Assembly (NCBI GenBank): GCA_030706585.1
Contig: JAUZOF010000003.1
Coordinates: 1-48,772 of the forward strand
Length of the DNA: 48,772 bases
Reading direction: 5' to 3'
DNA from: Bacteroidota bacterium
GTDB lineage: Bacteria > Bacteroidota > Bacteroidia > Bacteroidales > UBA7332
Each line of letters opens with the position of its first letter. The stretch's first letter is position 1. Of the stretch, positions 22,053 to 31,863 are shown one piece after another. A program made the translations under genes and the position numbers. The notes below the pieces were generated by a model, which saw only the letters and a program-made list of their open reading frames with translations, had not been told where the DNA came from and ran no database searches.

Positions 22053-23252
22053 ATGCCCGGAATATCAGACCGCGGGGTGAAAATGCCCGCTTCGCCTATT
22101 CGTAAATTAGTACCGTTGGCTAATCAAGCCAAAGAAAGAGGTGTGAAGGTGTATCACCTGAACATCGGTCAGCCTGACCTTCCTACTCCCGAAGTGGGCA
22201 TTCAGGCCATTCGCAACATTGACCGTAAGATATTGGAGTACAGTCCCAGTGAAGGTATTGCCTCATTACGTCAGAAACTGGTAGGATACTACGCGAAATT
22301 CAACATCAATGTGAGCGCGGAGGAGATTATCATTACTACCGGAGGTTCCGAAGCGGTATTATTTGCATTTTTGGCGTGCCTTGATCCGGGTGACGAGATC
22401 ATCGTCCCTGAGCCTGCTTATGCCAACTACATGGCCTTTGCTATTTCAGCCGGTGCGATCATCAAGACTATCCCAACAACCATTGAAGAAGGCTTCTCAC
22501 TTCCTCACGTCGATAAATTCGAGGAACTGATAACAGAACGCACCAAAGGTATCCTGATCTGTAACCCCAATAACCCAACCGGCTATCTCTACACTCAGAA
22601 AGAGATGAACCAGATCCGTGATTTGGTCAAAAAATACGATCTGTTCCTTTTCTCGGATGAAGTTTACCGTGAATTTTGCTATACCGGTGCACCATATATC
22701 TCGGCTTTCCACCTCGAAGGTATTGAAGATAATGTTGTACTGATCGACTCTGTCTCTAAACGTTATAGTGAATGCGGCATCCGTATCGGTGCTTTAATCA
22801 GCAAAAATAAAACAGTTCGCGACAGTGTCATGAAATTCTGCCAGGCTCGTCTGAGTCCTCCGTTGATCGGACAGATCTGTGCTGAAGCTTCACTGGATGC
22901 TCCGGATGATTATTTACTGAATACCTACAACGAATACGTTGAGCGCCGTAAGTTCCTGATTGATGGGTTAAACCGTATCCCGGGCTGCTACTCGCCTATT
23001 CCGATGGGTGCATTTTACACCGTAGCAAAACTTCCGGTAGATGATGCCGATAAGTTCTGTGCTTGGTGCCTGGAACATTTCGAGTACGAAGGTCAGACTG
23101 TCTTTATGGCTCCGGCTTCGGGATTCTATACCACGCCCGGCATTGGCCGTAATGAAGTACGTATTGCTTATGTCCTGAAAAAAGAAGATCTGGCAAATGC
23201 ACTGATAGTTTTGCAAAAAGCACTGGAAGCTTATCCGGAAAGAACAATCTGA
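22053..23252 (+). CDS. PLP-dependent aminotransferase, class I (aspartate aminotransferase-like)
   Basis: IITTGGSEAVLFAFLACLDPGDEIIVPEPAYANY, CNPNNPTGYLYT, DSVSKRYSECGIRIGALIS. Confidence 0.93.
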   Translation: MPGISDRGVKMPASPIRKLVPLANQAKERGVKVYHLNIGQPDLPTPEVGIQAIRNIDRKILEYSPSEGIASLRQKLVGYYAKFNINVSAEEIIITTGGSEAVLFAFLACLDPGDEIIVPEPAYANYMAFAISAGAIIKTIPTTIEEGFSLPHVDKFEELITERTKGILICNPNNPTGYLYTQKEMNQIRDLVKKYDLFLFSDEVYREFCYTGAPYISAFHLEGIEDNVVLIDSVSKRYSECGIRIGALISKNKTVRDSVMKFCQARLSPPLIGQICAEASLDAPDDYLLNTYNEYVERRKFLIDGLNRIPGCYSPIPMGAFYTVAKLPVDDADKFCAWCLEHFEYEGQTVFMAPASGFYTTPGIGRNEVRIAYVLKKEDLANALIVLQKALEAYPERTI

Positions 23253-23278
23253 TAGTTGGTTTCTTTTTGAATTAAACT

Positions 23279-24523
23279 ATGAATCTAGAATATTTTATAG
23301 CGAAAAAGATACATTTCGGCACTGAGGGGGAGAAGCGGGTTTCTCCCCCTGCTGTTCGTATAGCTACCATCGGTGTGGCATTGGGACTTATGGTAATGAT
23401 ATTATCAGTCGCTATTGTAATCGGATTCAAACAAGAGATTCGCAACAAGGTAATCGGATTTGGCTCTCACGTGCAGATCACCCATCTGGACAGCAATAAC
23501 TCTTACGAAATGCAACCCATTAACGTAAGCCAGCGATTGTTGAATGATGTAAAGCACACCAACGGAGTAATGCATGTACAGGAATTCGCGACCAAACCGG
23601 GTATTATCAAGTTGGAAAATGATTTTCAGGGCGTTGTATTGAAAGGCATTTCAAAAGACTACGACTGGAACTTTTTCAAATCCAACCTGGTGGAAGGCGA
23701 GGTTCTCAAATTTGACAGTGATGCAACTTCAAACGATATAATGATCTCCAAAACACTGGCTAATAAACTAAGGCTGAAAGTTGGAGATAGCTTCCTGACT
23801 TATTTTGTAGAAAACAATGTGCGCGTCCGTAAATTTCATGTAAAAGGTATCTACCAGACAAATTTTACCGAGTACGATAAAGCATTCATTCTTGCAGATC
23901 TACGTCACATCCAGAAACTTAACGGATGGGAATCCAATCAGGCCGGAGGATTGGAAGTTTTGGTAAATGACTATAACCAACTTGCACCGATTGCGGATGA
24001 TTTAGGCCAAAAACTGACCAACCGCGAAGATATTTATCAAAACAATCTATATGTTCGTTCCATCAAAGAAATAAATCCACAGGTATTCAGCTGGCTTGAT
24101 TTACTGGATATGAATGTCTGGATTATCCTGATTCTGATGATCTCTGTCGCAGGATTCACTATGATATCAGGCCTCCTGATTATTATACTGGAGCGCACCA
24201 ATATGATTGGTATCATGAAAGCAATGGGAGCCAATGACCTGAGCATTCGCAAGATTTTCCTTTATGTATCTTTTTTTCTGGTTGGGAAAGGGATGATTTG
24301 GGGAAATGTAATCGGTCTTGGCATTTGTATCCTTCAACAACAATTCCATTTCCTCAAACTTGATCCTGAGGTTTACTACCTGACATCTGTACCTATTGAG
24401 CTTAACTGGGGAATTCTGTTTCTATTGAACCTCGGAGCCATGATCGTCTCTATGCTTATGCTGGTAGGTCCCTCCTATCTCATAGCCCGGATTCGTCCTG
24501 CACAATCGATCCGATTCGAATAA
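23279..24523 (+). CDS. FtsX-like ABC transporter permease (LolC/LolE type)
   Basis: N-terminal TM, MacB-like periplasmic domain, GLLIIILERTNMIGIMKAMGANDLSIRKIFLY. Confidence 0.9.
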   Translation: MNLEYFIAKKIHFGTEGEKRVSPPAVRIATIGVALGLMVMILSVAIVIGFKQEIRNKVIGFGSHVQITHLDSNNSYEMQPINVSQRLLNDVKHTNGVMHVQEFATKPGIIKLENDFQGVVLKGISKDYDWNFFKSNLVEGEVLKFDSDATSNDIMISKTLANKLRLKVGDSFLTYFVENNVRVRKFHVKGIYQTNFTEYDKAFILADLRHIQKLNGWESNQAGGLEVLVNDYNQLAPIADDLGQKLTNREDIYQNNLYVRSIKEINPQVFSWLDLLDMNVWIILILMISVAGFTMISGLLIIILERTNMIGIMKAMGANDLSIRKIFLYVSFFLVGKGMIWGNVIGLGICILQQQFHFLKLDPEVYYLTSVPIELNWGILFLLNLGAMIVSMLMLVGPSYLIARIRPAQSIRFE

Positions 24524-25243
24524 TTAAAACTTCATGGGAACTTCCATCAGCAGGATTTCCGCATCCTGAGAAAGGGCTTTCATCGAAATTTGATCTATAT
24601 CGTAGATCCCAAGTCCATCGCGTCCATCAAGCACTTTTCCATCGATCTCGATGGTCCCTTTTACGATAAGTGCATATACCCCATTGCCTTTAGTTTTGAC
24701 GTGATAGTCAAGTGAAAAGTCCTTATCAAATTCCCCCAGGTGAAACCAGGCATTCTGATGTATCCAAACACCTTCATCATCCGTATTCGGAGAAAGAATC
24801 TGTTGGAGCTTATTCCTCCGATCCGCTACATTAAGACTGATCTGCTGATAACGCGGAGTCACATTTTTCTTATTGGGAAATACCCAAATCTGAAACAACT
24901 TCAGCCCTTTTGAACGGTTGGCATTGTATTCGCTGTGTTGAATGCCCGTTCCGGCACTCATCACCTGTACATCACCATGATAAATGACGGAGGTATTCCC
25001 CATACTGTCCCTGTGCTCTAAATCTCCTTCCAACGGAATGGTAATGATCTCCATATTATCATGCGGGTGCGTTCCAAACCCCATTCCCGGTGCAATATAG
25101 TCATCATTAATCACCCTTAATGCACCAAAATGGATTCGTTCGGGATCATAATACCCTGCAAAACTGAAGGTGTGATAAGTCTCGAGCCATCCGTGGTTAG
25201 CATGCCCACGGGAATTGGCCTTATGTAAGATGTAATTTGCCAT
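24524..25243 (-). CDS. Pirin family protein
   Basis: RGHANHGWLETYHTFSFAGYYDPERIHFGALRVINDDYIAPGMGFGTHPHDNMEIITIPLEG; MANYILH start at 25243. Confidence 0.95.
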   Translation of the reverse strand: MANYILHKANSRGHANHGWLETYHTFSFAGYYDPERIHFGALRVINDDYIAPGMGFGTHPHDNMEIITIPLEGDLEHRDSMGNTSVIYHGDVQVMSAGTGIQHSEYNANRSKGLKLFQIWVFPNKKNVTPRYQQISLNVADRRNKLQQILSPNTDDEGVWIHQNAWFHLGEFDKDFSLDYHVKTKGNGVYALIVKGTIEIDGKVLDGRDGLGIYDIDQISMKALSQDAEILLMEVPMKF

Positions 25244-25336
25244 AATCTTTACTTTTAAATGATCTGACAAAGATACATTCCCAACAGGTGGAGAGGGTAG
25301 CACTTATAGGAAATAGTGTGGCAGTTTTAAGAAATC

Positions 25337-25642
25337 CTATTCCGCTTTATCATAAACCTCCAGAGCAACGGGTAAACAACTTGCAACACCTTTCAGTCCA
25401 CAAACTGATAAAGTAATCAGAATCGTATCCTTGATTTCATCGCGGGTAGCACCCAATTGCTTTGCCATAACCACATGATAATATACGGCTGTAGTATCGC
25501 CCATAGCTGCTTTTATCCCGATATAAACGAGTTGTTTCGTTTTGGCATCCAACCCTGAGGTTGATTTTAAAGCCTCTATTAGCCCGTTAAACGCTTCCGC
25601 CACTTCCGGCGCTTCTTTCTGAAAAACTTCCATTGGATTCAT
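25337..25642 (-). CDS. Carboxymuconolactone decarboxylase family protein
   Basis: Short AhpD-like sequence (LDAKTKQLVYIGIKAAMGDTTAVYYHVVMAKQLGATRDEIKDTI). Confidence 0.85.
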   Translation of the reverse strand: MNPMEVFQKEAPEVAEAFNGLIEALKSTSGLDAKTKQLVYIGIKAAMGDTTAVYYHVVMAKQLGATRDEIKDTILITLSVCGLKGVASCLPVALEVYDKAE

Positions 25643-25749
25643 TGTGTTCTATTTTAGTGGATTAATACTACCTCAAAATTAGTCATTCAAAAGAAATCAA
25701 GACTAAGATTCTCATTTTTATCGATTGAAAATCCGCACTTACCAACTAA

Positions 25750-25839
25750 TTTAACCATTTGGTCAATATTTTCGTTTAACCATATGGTTAAATCAGAAAA
25801 ACATATTTACTTTGCCGTACAGTTTAACCATTTAGTTAA
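25750..25839. promoter_or_regulatory. Cluster of three TTTAACCATwtrGTYAA operator-like palindromes upstream of the TetR gene
   Basis: TTTAACCATTTGGTCAA (25750-25766), TTTAACCATATGGTTAAA (25775-25792, perfect palindrome), TTTAACCATTTAGTTAA (25823-25839). Confidence 0.75.
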
Positions 25840-25846
25840 TCAGATA

Positions 25847-26452
25847 ATGAATAAAGATATCAGTACAGAAGAGAAAATTCTGGAAGCTGCCCGTCAGGTG
25901 TTCTACCGCAAAGGTATGGATGGGGCGCGCATGCAGGAAATAGCCGATGAAGCCGGAATTAACAAGGCGCTGCTCCATTATTATTTCAGGAGTAAAGAGA
26001 AATTGTTTGAAGCTGTCTTTCAGGAAGTAATCAAAGGATTCTTCCGTTCGATCGAGAAAACGCTTTATGCAGAACTGCCACTAACCGAGAAAGCCGAGTT
26101 TATTGTCGAACGCTACATTACGATGATCGAAAGCAACCCGTTTGTTCCTCAATTTATCATCAGCGAAATCAACCGGAATCCACAAATGCTTCGAAACGTA
26201 ATGATGAGTGAGAAACTTAACCCACAAAGCCTTGTCGATGTATTTGGAAAACCAATTGATGAAAATCAGCAATCCAAATACGATCCCCGACAAATGGTCA
26301 TCAGCCTTCTGGGAATCGTGATATTTCCGTATGCTGCCCGTAACCTCTTGCAAATGATTTACTTTGATGGAGATGAGACGGAATATTCAAAGTTCCTGAC
26401 TGACCGGAAAGAATTTGTAAAAACCATGATATTAAAAATGTTGACAACATGA
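25847..26452 (+). CDS. TetR/AcrR family transcriptional regulator
   Basis: ILEAARQVFYRKGMDGARMQEIADEAGINKALLHYYFRSKEKLFEAVF HTH. Start set downstream of the operator cluster. Confidence 0.93.
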   Translation: MNKDISTEEKILEAARQVFYRKGMDGARMQEIADEAGINKALLHYYFRSKEKLFEAVFQEVIKGFFRSIEKTLYAELPLTEKAEFIVERYITMIESNPFVPQFIISEINRNPQMLRNVMMSEKLNPQSLVDVFGKPIDENQQSKYDPRQMVISLLGIVIFPYAARNLLQMIYFDGDETEYSKFLTDRKEFVKTMILKMLTT

Positions 26453-27702
26453 AGCGACTAATATTCATTTTATCCGCAACATTAGGATTAACAACAATGC
26501 AGGCTCAGGAAATCTCACTGGACAGTTGCCAGAGTTGGGCGAGACAAAACCACCCCCTACTGAAACAATCCGGGGTTATTGACGAAATCTCGACACTAAA
26601 ACAGCAGAGTATCGAATCAGGCAATTTACCTCAAATTGATCTGACCGGACGCGCTACTTATCAGTCCGACGTTACTAAGCTGCTAATTTCTAATCCGAAC
26701 TTTAAACTGAGAGACCTTTCAAAAGATCAATACAAACTATACATCGACATCAAACAAAAATTGTATGATGGAGGGATCAGTAAAAGCAGGAAAGCCGTCG
26801 AAGTTGTTGACCGTAAGATCTCTCAGCAACAGAATGAAACTGATCTGTATAAAATCAAAGAAACAGTAAACCTTCTCTACTTCCAGACACTTACGCTTCA
26901 GGAAAACAAACACATCCTTGAACTGAAGAAACAGATGCTGGATGAAAGAATTGGAGTAGTTGCTTCGGCAGTGAAAAACGGCATGGTGCTTCCCAACGAT
27001 CTGGACAACCTGAAAGCGGAGCAACTCCTTACCGATCAGCAACTGACTGAAGTTATTGCCGGTCAGCAAACAACAGCTGATCTGCTATCCTTAATTACAG
27101 GAAAGAGTATTTCTCCTGAAAGTAAATACTCAATACCGGTTATTGCAAATGAAAATAGCACCATTTCAAGACCGGAATTAATGCTATTCTCTTTACAGAA
27201 AGACAAACTGGAAAGCAACAAAAAATTGTTAGATGACAGCCGGAAACCCTATGCCTTCGCCTTTGGTCAGGTAGGTTACGGACGCCCCGGATTGAATATG
27301 TTGAACGATGGTTTTGACGACTGGTATATGGTCGGACTGGGTATCTCGTGGAACATCTGGGACGGACGGAAAGCCAAAAATGATCGGGCTGCATTACAAA
27401 AACAGAAAGGGCTGATTGATATTCAGCGGGAAAACTTTGAACGAAATATTAATCTTTCCGCCACGCAGGAACGAAACAATGCCGGCAAAATGGCAAAATT
27501 AATCGAAAGCGACCGGCAAATCGTCGCCCTTAAAGAGCAAATTGCCAAACGCTCTGCATCGGCATTGGATAACGGTACGCTCACCTCAGCAGACTATATC
27601 CGCGATCTAAACGCCTCTTTGCAAAGCAAAATTTCACTCGAAATACACAAGATTCAGAAAATACAGGCATTGGTCAATCTGAATACTATCCTTGGAAACT
27701 AA
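26449..27702 (+). CDS. TolC family outer membrane efflux protein
   Basis: Signal peptide, SLDSCQSWARQNHPLLKQS, coiled-coil helices, DWYMVGLGISWNIWDGRKAKND; ATGA overlap with tetR. Confidence 0.92.
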   Translation: MKRLIFILSATLGLTTMQAQEISLDSCQSWARQNHPLLKQSGVIDEISTLKQQSIESGNLPQIDLTGRATYQSDVTKLLISNPNFKLRDLSKDQYKLYIDIKQKLYDGGISKSRKAVEVVDRKISQQQNETDLYKIKETVNLLYFQTLTLQENKHILELKKQMLDERIGVVASAVKNGMVLPNDLDNLKAEQLLTDQQLTEVIAGQQTTADLLSLITGKSISPESKYSIPVIANENSTISRPELMLFSLQKDKLESNKKLLDDSRKPYAFAFGQVGYGRPGLNMLNDGFDDWYMVGLGISWNIWDGRKAKNDRAALQKQKGLIDIQRENFERNINLSATQERNNAGKMAKLIESDRQIVALKEQIAKRSASALDNGTLTSADYIRDLNASLQSKISLEIHKIQKIQALVNLNTILGN

Positions 27703-27736
27703 CCCAAAAAAAGTATAACTCAAAAAATATCAGATT

Positions 27737-28609
27737 ATGAAGAAATTACTCATACTTCCGCTATTGGTATTGGCCGCTTGTTCAGGCAAAAAAGATTTAC
27801 CTGACGCTTACGGTAATTTTGAAACGGACGAGATTACCATCTCTTCTGAAAACGGAGGCAAAATCGTTGATCTACGCATCAATGAGGGTAGCGAAGTGAA
27901 AGCCGGGGATATCATCGCCATTACCGATACCATAAATCTTAAACTGCAACGGCTGCAACTATTGGCACAAACCCAATCGGTAGAGGCTCAATTGGCCAAT
28001 GTACAGGCTCAAATGGCTGTATCGGACCAACAAATCACCAACCTCGGAAAAGATCAGGTGCGCGTTAATAAAATGTTGACCGACGGAGCGGCTACTCCTA
28101 AACAAAAAGACGATGTTGAAGGACAAATTGCCCTGGCTCACAAACAAAAAAGCGCGTCAGCCTCGCAGCTTCAATCCATCCGCAAACAGGCCGATGCTGT
28201 GAAAGCTCAAATCAGCGTATTAAACGACAAAATCCGCAATGCATTTATCAAAGCGCCTGTCAACGGAACTATTTTGGAGAAATATGCCGAAATGGGAGAA
28301 TTCTCCGTTCCGGGAAAGGCGATTTGCAAGATGGCGAATCTGCAATCCCTGATTCTCCGTGTATACATCAGTGAGAATCAACTTGCCTCCGTCAAAATCG
28401 GACAAAAAGTGAAAGTAAATATTGATGCGGGGGATGGTAAAATGAAAGAATTAGCGGGACAAGTCGAGTGGATTGCTTCACAAGCCGAATTCACACCAAA
28501 AATCATTCAGACCCGTGAAGAGCGTGTTAAACTGGTCTATGCCATTAAGATACGGGTACAAAATGATGGTTCGTTGAAGATTGGAATGCCGGGAGAGGTA
28601 AAATTCTAG
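27737..28609 (+). CDS. HlyD family periplasmic adaptor (membrane fusion) lipoprotein
   Basis: Lipobox LVLAACSGKKD, barrel-sandwich GGKIVDLRINEGSEVKAGDIIAITDT, coiled coil, IKAPVNGTILEKYAEMGEFSVPGKAICKMANL. Confidence 0.92.
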   Translation: MKKLLILPLLVLAACSGKKDLPDAYGNFETDEITISSENGGKIVDLRINEGSEVKAGDIIAITDTINLKLQRLQLLAQTQSVEAQLANVQAQMAVSDQQITNLGKDQVRVNKMLTDGAATPKQKDDVEGQIALAHKQKSASASQLQSIRKQADAVKAQISVLNDKIRNAFIKAPVNGTILEKYAEMGEFSVPGKAICKMANLQSLILRVYISENQLASVKIGQKVKVNIDAGDGKMKELAGQVEWIASQAEFTPKIIQTREERVKLVYAIKIRVQNDGSLKIGMPGEVKF

Positions 28610-28693
28610 CCACTCATAAAGACTTTCAAGGGACAGTTCTGTTAGTATATTTAACATCATTCCCTCAATCAATCATCCCCCCATTCCCTATTT

Positions 28694-29641
28694 ATGATAC
28701 ACATCAATAATCTACATAAATCCTACGGTGAGACCGTTGCTTTGAAGGACATCACCCTGCACGTCAACGAAGGCGAGCTCTTTGGACTAATCGGTCCGGA
28801 TGGCGCCGGAAAGACTACGCTGATGCGCATTCTCATGTCGCTATTGCTTCCGGATGGTGGTACTGCTCATTTGGCCGGATTAGACGTATGTAAAGACTAT
28901 AAACAGGTACGTCAGATCACGGGATATATGCCAGGGCGCTTCTCGCTCTATCTTGACCTGAGCGTGGAGGAAAATCTGGAATTCTTTGCAACAGTATTCG
29001 ATACGACCATTGAAGAGAATTACGACCTGATTAAAGATATTTATAATCAAATTGAACCCTTCAAAAAGCGTCGGGCAGGAAAGCTATCCGGAGGGATGAA
29101 ACAGAAGCTGGCATTATCGTGCGCATTGATTCATAAGCCCAAGGTGCTGATACTGGATGAACCGACTACCGGTGTCGATGCAGTTTCACGCAAGGAGTTT
29201 TGGGAAATGCTGATGAGGCTTAAAAAGCAGGGGATTACTATCCTCGTTTCCACGCCATATATGGACGAAGCCTCACTTTGCGACCGGATTGCCCTGATTC
29301 AGGAGGGACATATCTTTACAGTCGATACCCCGGAAGCGATTGCCGCAGGGTTTCACGAAGATATTTGGGCTATCAAGTCTAAAGCAATCTATGAAACATC
29401 AAAGCGCCTTCTTTATTTGCCCGAGAATATATCTGTTAATAGTTTCGGACAGGAGCTGCATCTGGTTACCCCTAGAGGAATGTACTCTGAATCGTCTATT
29501 GCGGACTTTTTGAAGGAAGAAGGAGAAAGCCTCTTTGAAGTCAGGGCTACAAAAGCATCCATTGAAGATGTGTTTATTCTGTTCATGAATAGAACTTCCC
29601 CAACCCCTCCGAAGGAGGGGCTTACTGACGCAGGTCTTTGA
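28694..29641 (+). CDS. ABC transporter ATP-binding protein
   Basis: GPDGAGKTTLMRILMSLL, LSGGMKQKLALSCALIHKPKVLILDEPTTGVD. C-terminal SPTPPKEGLTDAGL derives from a repeat element. Confidence 0.95.
   Translation: MIHINNLHKSYGETVALKDITLHVNEGELFGLIGPDGAGKTTLMRILMSLLLPDGGTAHLAGLDVCKDYKQVRQITGYMPGRFSLYLDLSVEENLEFFATVFDTTIEENYDLIKDIYNQIEPFKKRRAGKLSGGMKQKLALSCALIHKPKVLILDEPTTGVDAVSRKEFWEMLMRLKKQGITILVSTPYMDEASLCDRIALIQEGHIFTVDTPEAIAAGFHEDIWAIKSKAIYETSKRLLYLPENISVNSFGQELHLVTPRGMYSESSIADFLKEEGESLFEVRATKASIEDVFILFMNRTSPTPPKEGLTDAGL
29595..29620 (+). repeat. GC-rich intergenic palindromic repeat, copy 1 (inside the 3' end of the ABC ATPase gene)
   Basis: CTTCCCCAACCCCTCCGAAGGAGGGG. Confidence 0.8.
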
Positions 29642-29673
29642 ACTATTAGCTCATTCCTGAAACAAAAATAACT

Positions 29674-30399
29674 ATGACGCAAGATACTGTTATTTCAGTC
29701 AAAAATATGGTGAAGAAATTTGGCAATTTCGTAGCCAATGACAACCTCAACTTTGAAGTACACCGGGGTGAAATCTTCGGATTTCTGGGAGCCAATGGTG
29801 CCGGAAAAACCACAGCTATCCGGATCCTTTGCGGCCTCTCCACTCCTACTTCCGGTGAAATGAAAGTGGCCGGATTTGATATTTATAAAGAGACCGAAAA
29901 GATCAAGAAGAATATCGGCTACATGAGCCAGAAGTTTTCGCTCTATGAAGACCTGACCATTCATGAAAATATCCGATTCTATGGTGGAGTTTATGGAATA
30001 CCACCTTCTGAACGGAAGAAAAAAACAACAGAAATGCTCGATCGTCTTGGTCTGACACCCTACGCCGACCGCAAAATCGGAGATCTGCCATTGGGTTGGA
30101 AACAGAAACTGGCCTTTTCGATCGCCATCCTGCATGATCCGCATATTGTGTTTCTCGATGAACCAACCGGGGGTGTCGATCCTGTTACCCGCCGTCAATT
30201 CTGGAACCTGATCTATGAAGCGGTACAAAAGGGCATCACCGTCTTTGTCACCACGCATTACATGGATGAAGCGGAGTATTGCGACCGCATTTCGATCATG
30301 AATGAAGGCAAAATCGTAGCGCTGGACACACCTGAAAACCTAAAGAAACAGTACAATGCCAAGAACATGGATGAGGTGTTTCTGAAGATTGCGAGGTAA
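29674..30399 (+). CDS. ABC transporter ATP-binding protein
   Basis: GANGAGKTTAIRILCGLSTPTSGEM, IVFLDEPTGGVDPVTRRQFW. Confidence 0.95.
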   Translation: MTQDTVISVKNMVKKFGNFVANDNLNFEVHRGEIFGFLGANGAGKTTAIRILCGLSTPTSGEMKVAGFDIYKETEKIKKNIGYMSQKFSLYEDLTIHENIRFYGGVYGIPPSERKKKTTEMLDRLGLTPYADRKIGDLPLGWKQKLAFSIAILHDPHIVFLDEPTGGVDPVTRRQFWNLIYEAVQKGITVFVTTHYMDEAEYCDRISIMNEGKIVALDTPENLKKQYNAKNMDEVFLKIAR

Positions 30400-30400
30400 G

Positions 30401-30428
30401 ACCTCCCCCGACCCCTCCAAAGGAGGGG
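30401..30428 (+). repeat. GC-rich intergenic palindromic repeat, copy 2
   Basis: ACCTCCCCCGACCCCTCCAAAGGAGGGG. Confidence 0.8.
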
Positions 30429-30504
30429 AGACAAAGGGTACGCTATTATACTGCAAACTATAATAATCAATATACGAACAACCTATAAAAATCCGCACTC
30501 TCGA

Positions 30505-30538
30505 CTCCCTCCCCTTCGGGGAGGGCCGGGGTGGGGTC
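30505..30538 (-). repeat. GC-rich intergenic palindromic repeat, copy 3 (inverted)
   Basis: CTCCCTCCCCTTCGGGGAGGGCCGGGGTGGGGTC. Confidence 0.8.
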
Positions 30539-30546
30539 TTTTAACT

Positions 30547-31650
30547 ATGAAACGATTTTACGCTTTTGTCAAGAAGGAGTTTCTCCATATTTTCCGTGAT
30601 AGACGGACTTTAATAATCCTTTTCGGTATTCCGATAGTACAACTTTTACTTTTCGGTTATGCGCTTTCGAGTGAGGTACGGGACGTAAAAGTAGCGGTGG
30701 CTGATTTTTCCAAAGATGAGCTTACTCGAAAGATTATCAACCAGATCGCTGCCTCTCCCTGGTTTCAGCTGGTTAGCGTAACGGAGAATCCTGCCCAATA
30801 CGAAGAGTTGTTGCGAAGCGGACAAGCCAAAGAGATCATCGTCTTTGAGCCCGGCTTTTCCCAAAAGCTGACTCATCAGGGTAAAGCATCCGTGCAATTG
30901 ATTGCCGATGCGTCAGAGCCCAATACAGCTCAGCTGGTGGTCAACTACACCACGGCAATCATCAACAGCAATATGCAGGCTACGGCAGCAAAACTGTCGA
31001 TCAAACCGGACATTGAGATCAAGACACGCATGCTCTACAATGAGAACATGAAGGATGCCTTCAACTTTATTCCCGGACTGATGGCGATGATCCTGATGCT
31101 GATTTCGGCCATGATGACCGCCATCACCATTACCCGCGAAAAAGAGATGGGAACGATGGAGATCCTCCTCGCCTCGCCGTTAAAACCGATTCAAATCATC
31201 CTGGGGAAGGTAACGCCTTACATGATTCTCTCCATCCTGAATGCGATCGTGATTGTCGGATTGGGTACATTTCTCTTTGGCCTGCCCATTCGGGGAGAGT
31301 TGGCATTATTGATGTTCGAGGTATTGCTCTATATCTTCCTGGCATTGAGTCTCGGCATCATGATTTCGACGATAGCAGCCAGCCAGATGGTGGCGATGGC
31401 AATTTCCGGTTTTGTACTGATGCTGCCTTCAATACTTTTGTCCGGATTCATCTTCCCGATTAAAAACATGCCGTTGCCTTTACAAATTATCGCTCAGGCA
31501 ATGCCTCCCCGGTGGTTTGTGGAGACTGTACGCATGGTGATGCTCAAAGGAGCCGACCTGACGTTGGTCTGGAAACATACGCTGATCATGATCGGTTTTT
31601 CTGTGCTGTTTATTGTGATTAGTATGAAGAAATTTAAGGTGAGACTTTGA
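30547..31650 (+). CDS. ABC-2 type transporter permease
   Basis: KKEFLHIFRDRRTLIILFGIPIVQLLLFGYALSSEVRDVKVAVAD, EKEMGTMEILLASPLKPIQIILGKVTPY. Confidence 0.94.
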   Translation: MKRFYAFVKKEFLHIFRDRRTLIILFGIPIVQLLLFGYALSSEVRDVKVAVADFSKDELTRKIINQIAASPWFQLVSVTENPAQYEELLRSGQAKEIIVFEPGFSQKLTHQGKASVQLIADASEPNTAQLVVNYTTAIINSNMQATAAKLSIKPDIEIKTRMLYNENMKDAFNFIPGLMAMILMLISAMMTAITITREKEMGTMEILLASPLKPIQIILGKVTPYMILSILNAIVIVGLGTFLFGLPIRGELALLMFEVLLYIFLALSLGIMISTIAASQMVAMAISGFVLMLPSILLSGFIFPIKNMPLPLQIIAQAMPPRWFVETVRMVMLKGADLTLVWKHTLIMIGFSVLFIVISMKKFKVRL

Positions 31651-31677
31651 CCTCCCCCGGCCCCTCCGAAGGAGGGG
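31650..31677 (+). repeat. GC-rich intergenic palindromic repeat, copy 4
   Basis: ACCTCCCCCGGCCCCTCCGAAGGAGGGG; starts on the last base of the permease stop codon. Confidence 0.8.
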
Positions 31678-31718
31678 AGAAAGAGTTATTCGATTATATT
31701 TTCCGTATAAACTATCAC

Positions 31719-31845
31719 CCCTAAATCCCCTAAAGGGGACTTATAGTGTGCAAAATATTAACAGAATTCATATATCATAGCCCACTCGAACGCAGTAAAT
31801 TTCATGGTTTCACTGCGGCAAAGTCCCCTTCAGGGGATTTAGGGG
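31719..31845. repeat. Inverted pair of 25-bp CCCCTAAATCCCCTnAAGGGGACTT elements
   Basis: 31719-31743 CCCCTAAATCCCCTAAAGGGGACTT; 31821-31845 is its reverse complement with one mismatch. Confidence 0.85.
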
Positions 31846-31863
31846 TTTAAATCATTGACAAAT

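Noticed and set aside
29595-31845. Insertion sequence remnants in the efflux operon
   Set aside because: Repeats are short GC-rich palindromes with no transposase sequence nearby; better described as dispersed intergenic repeats.
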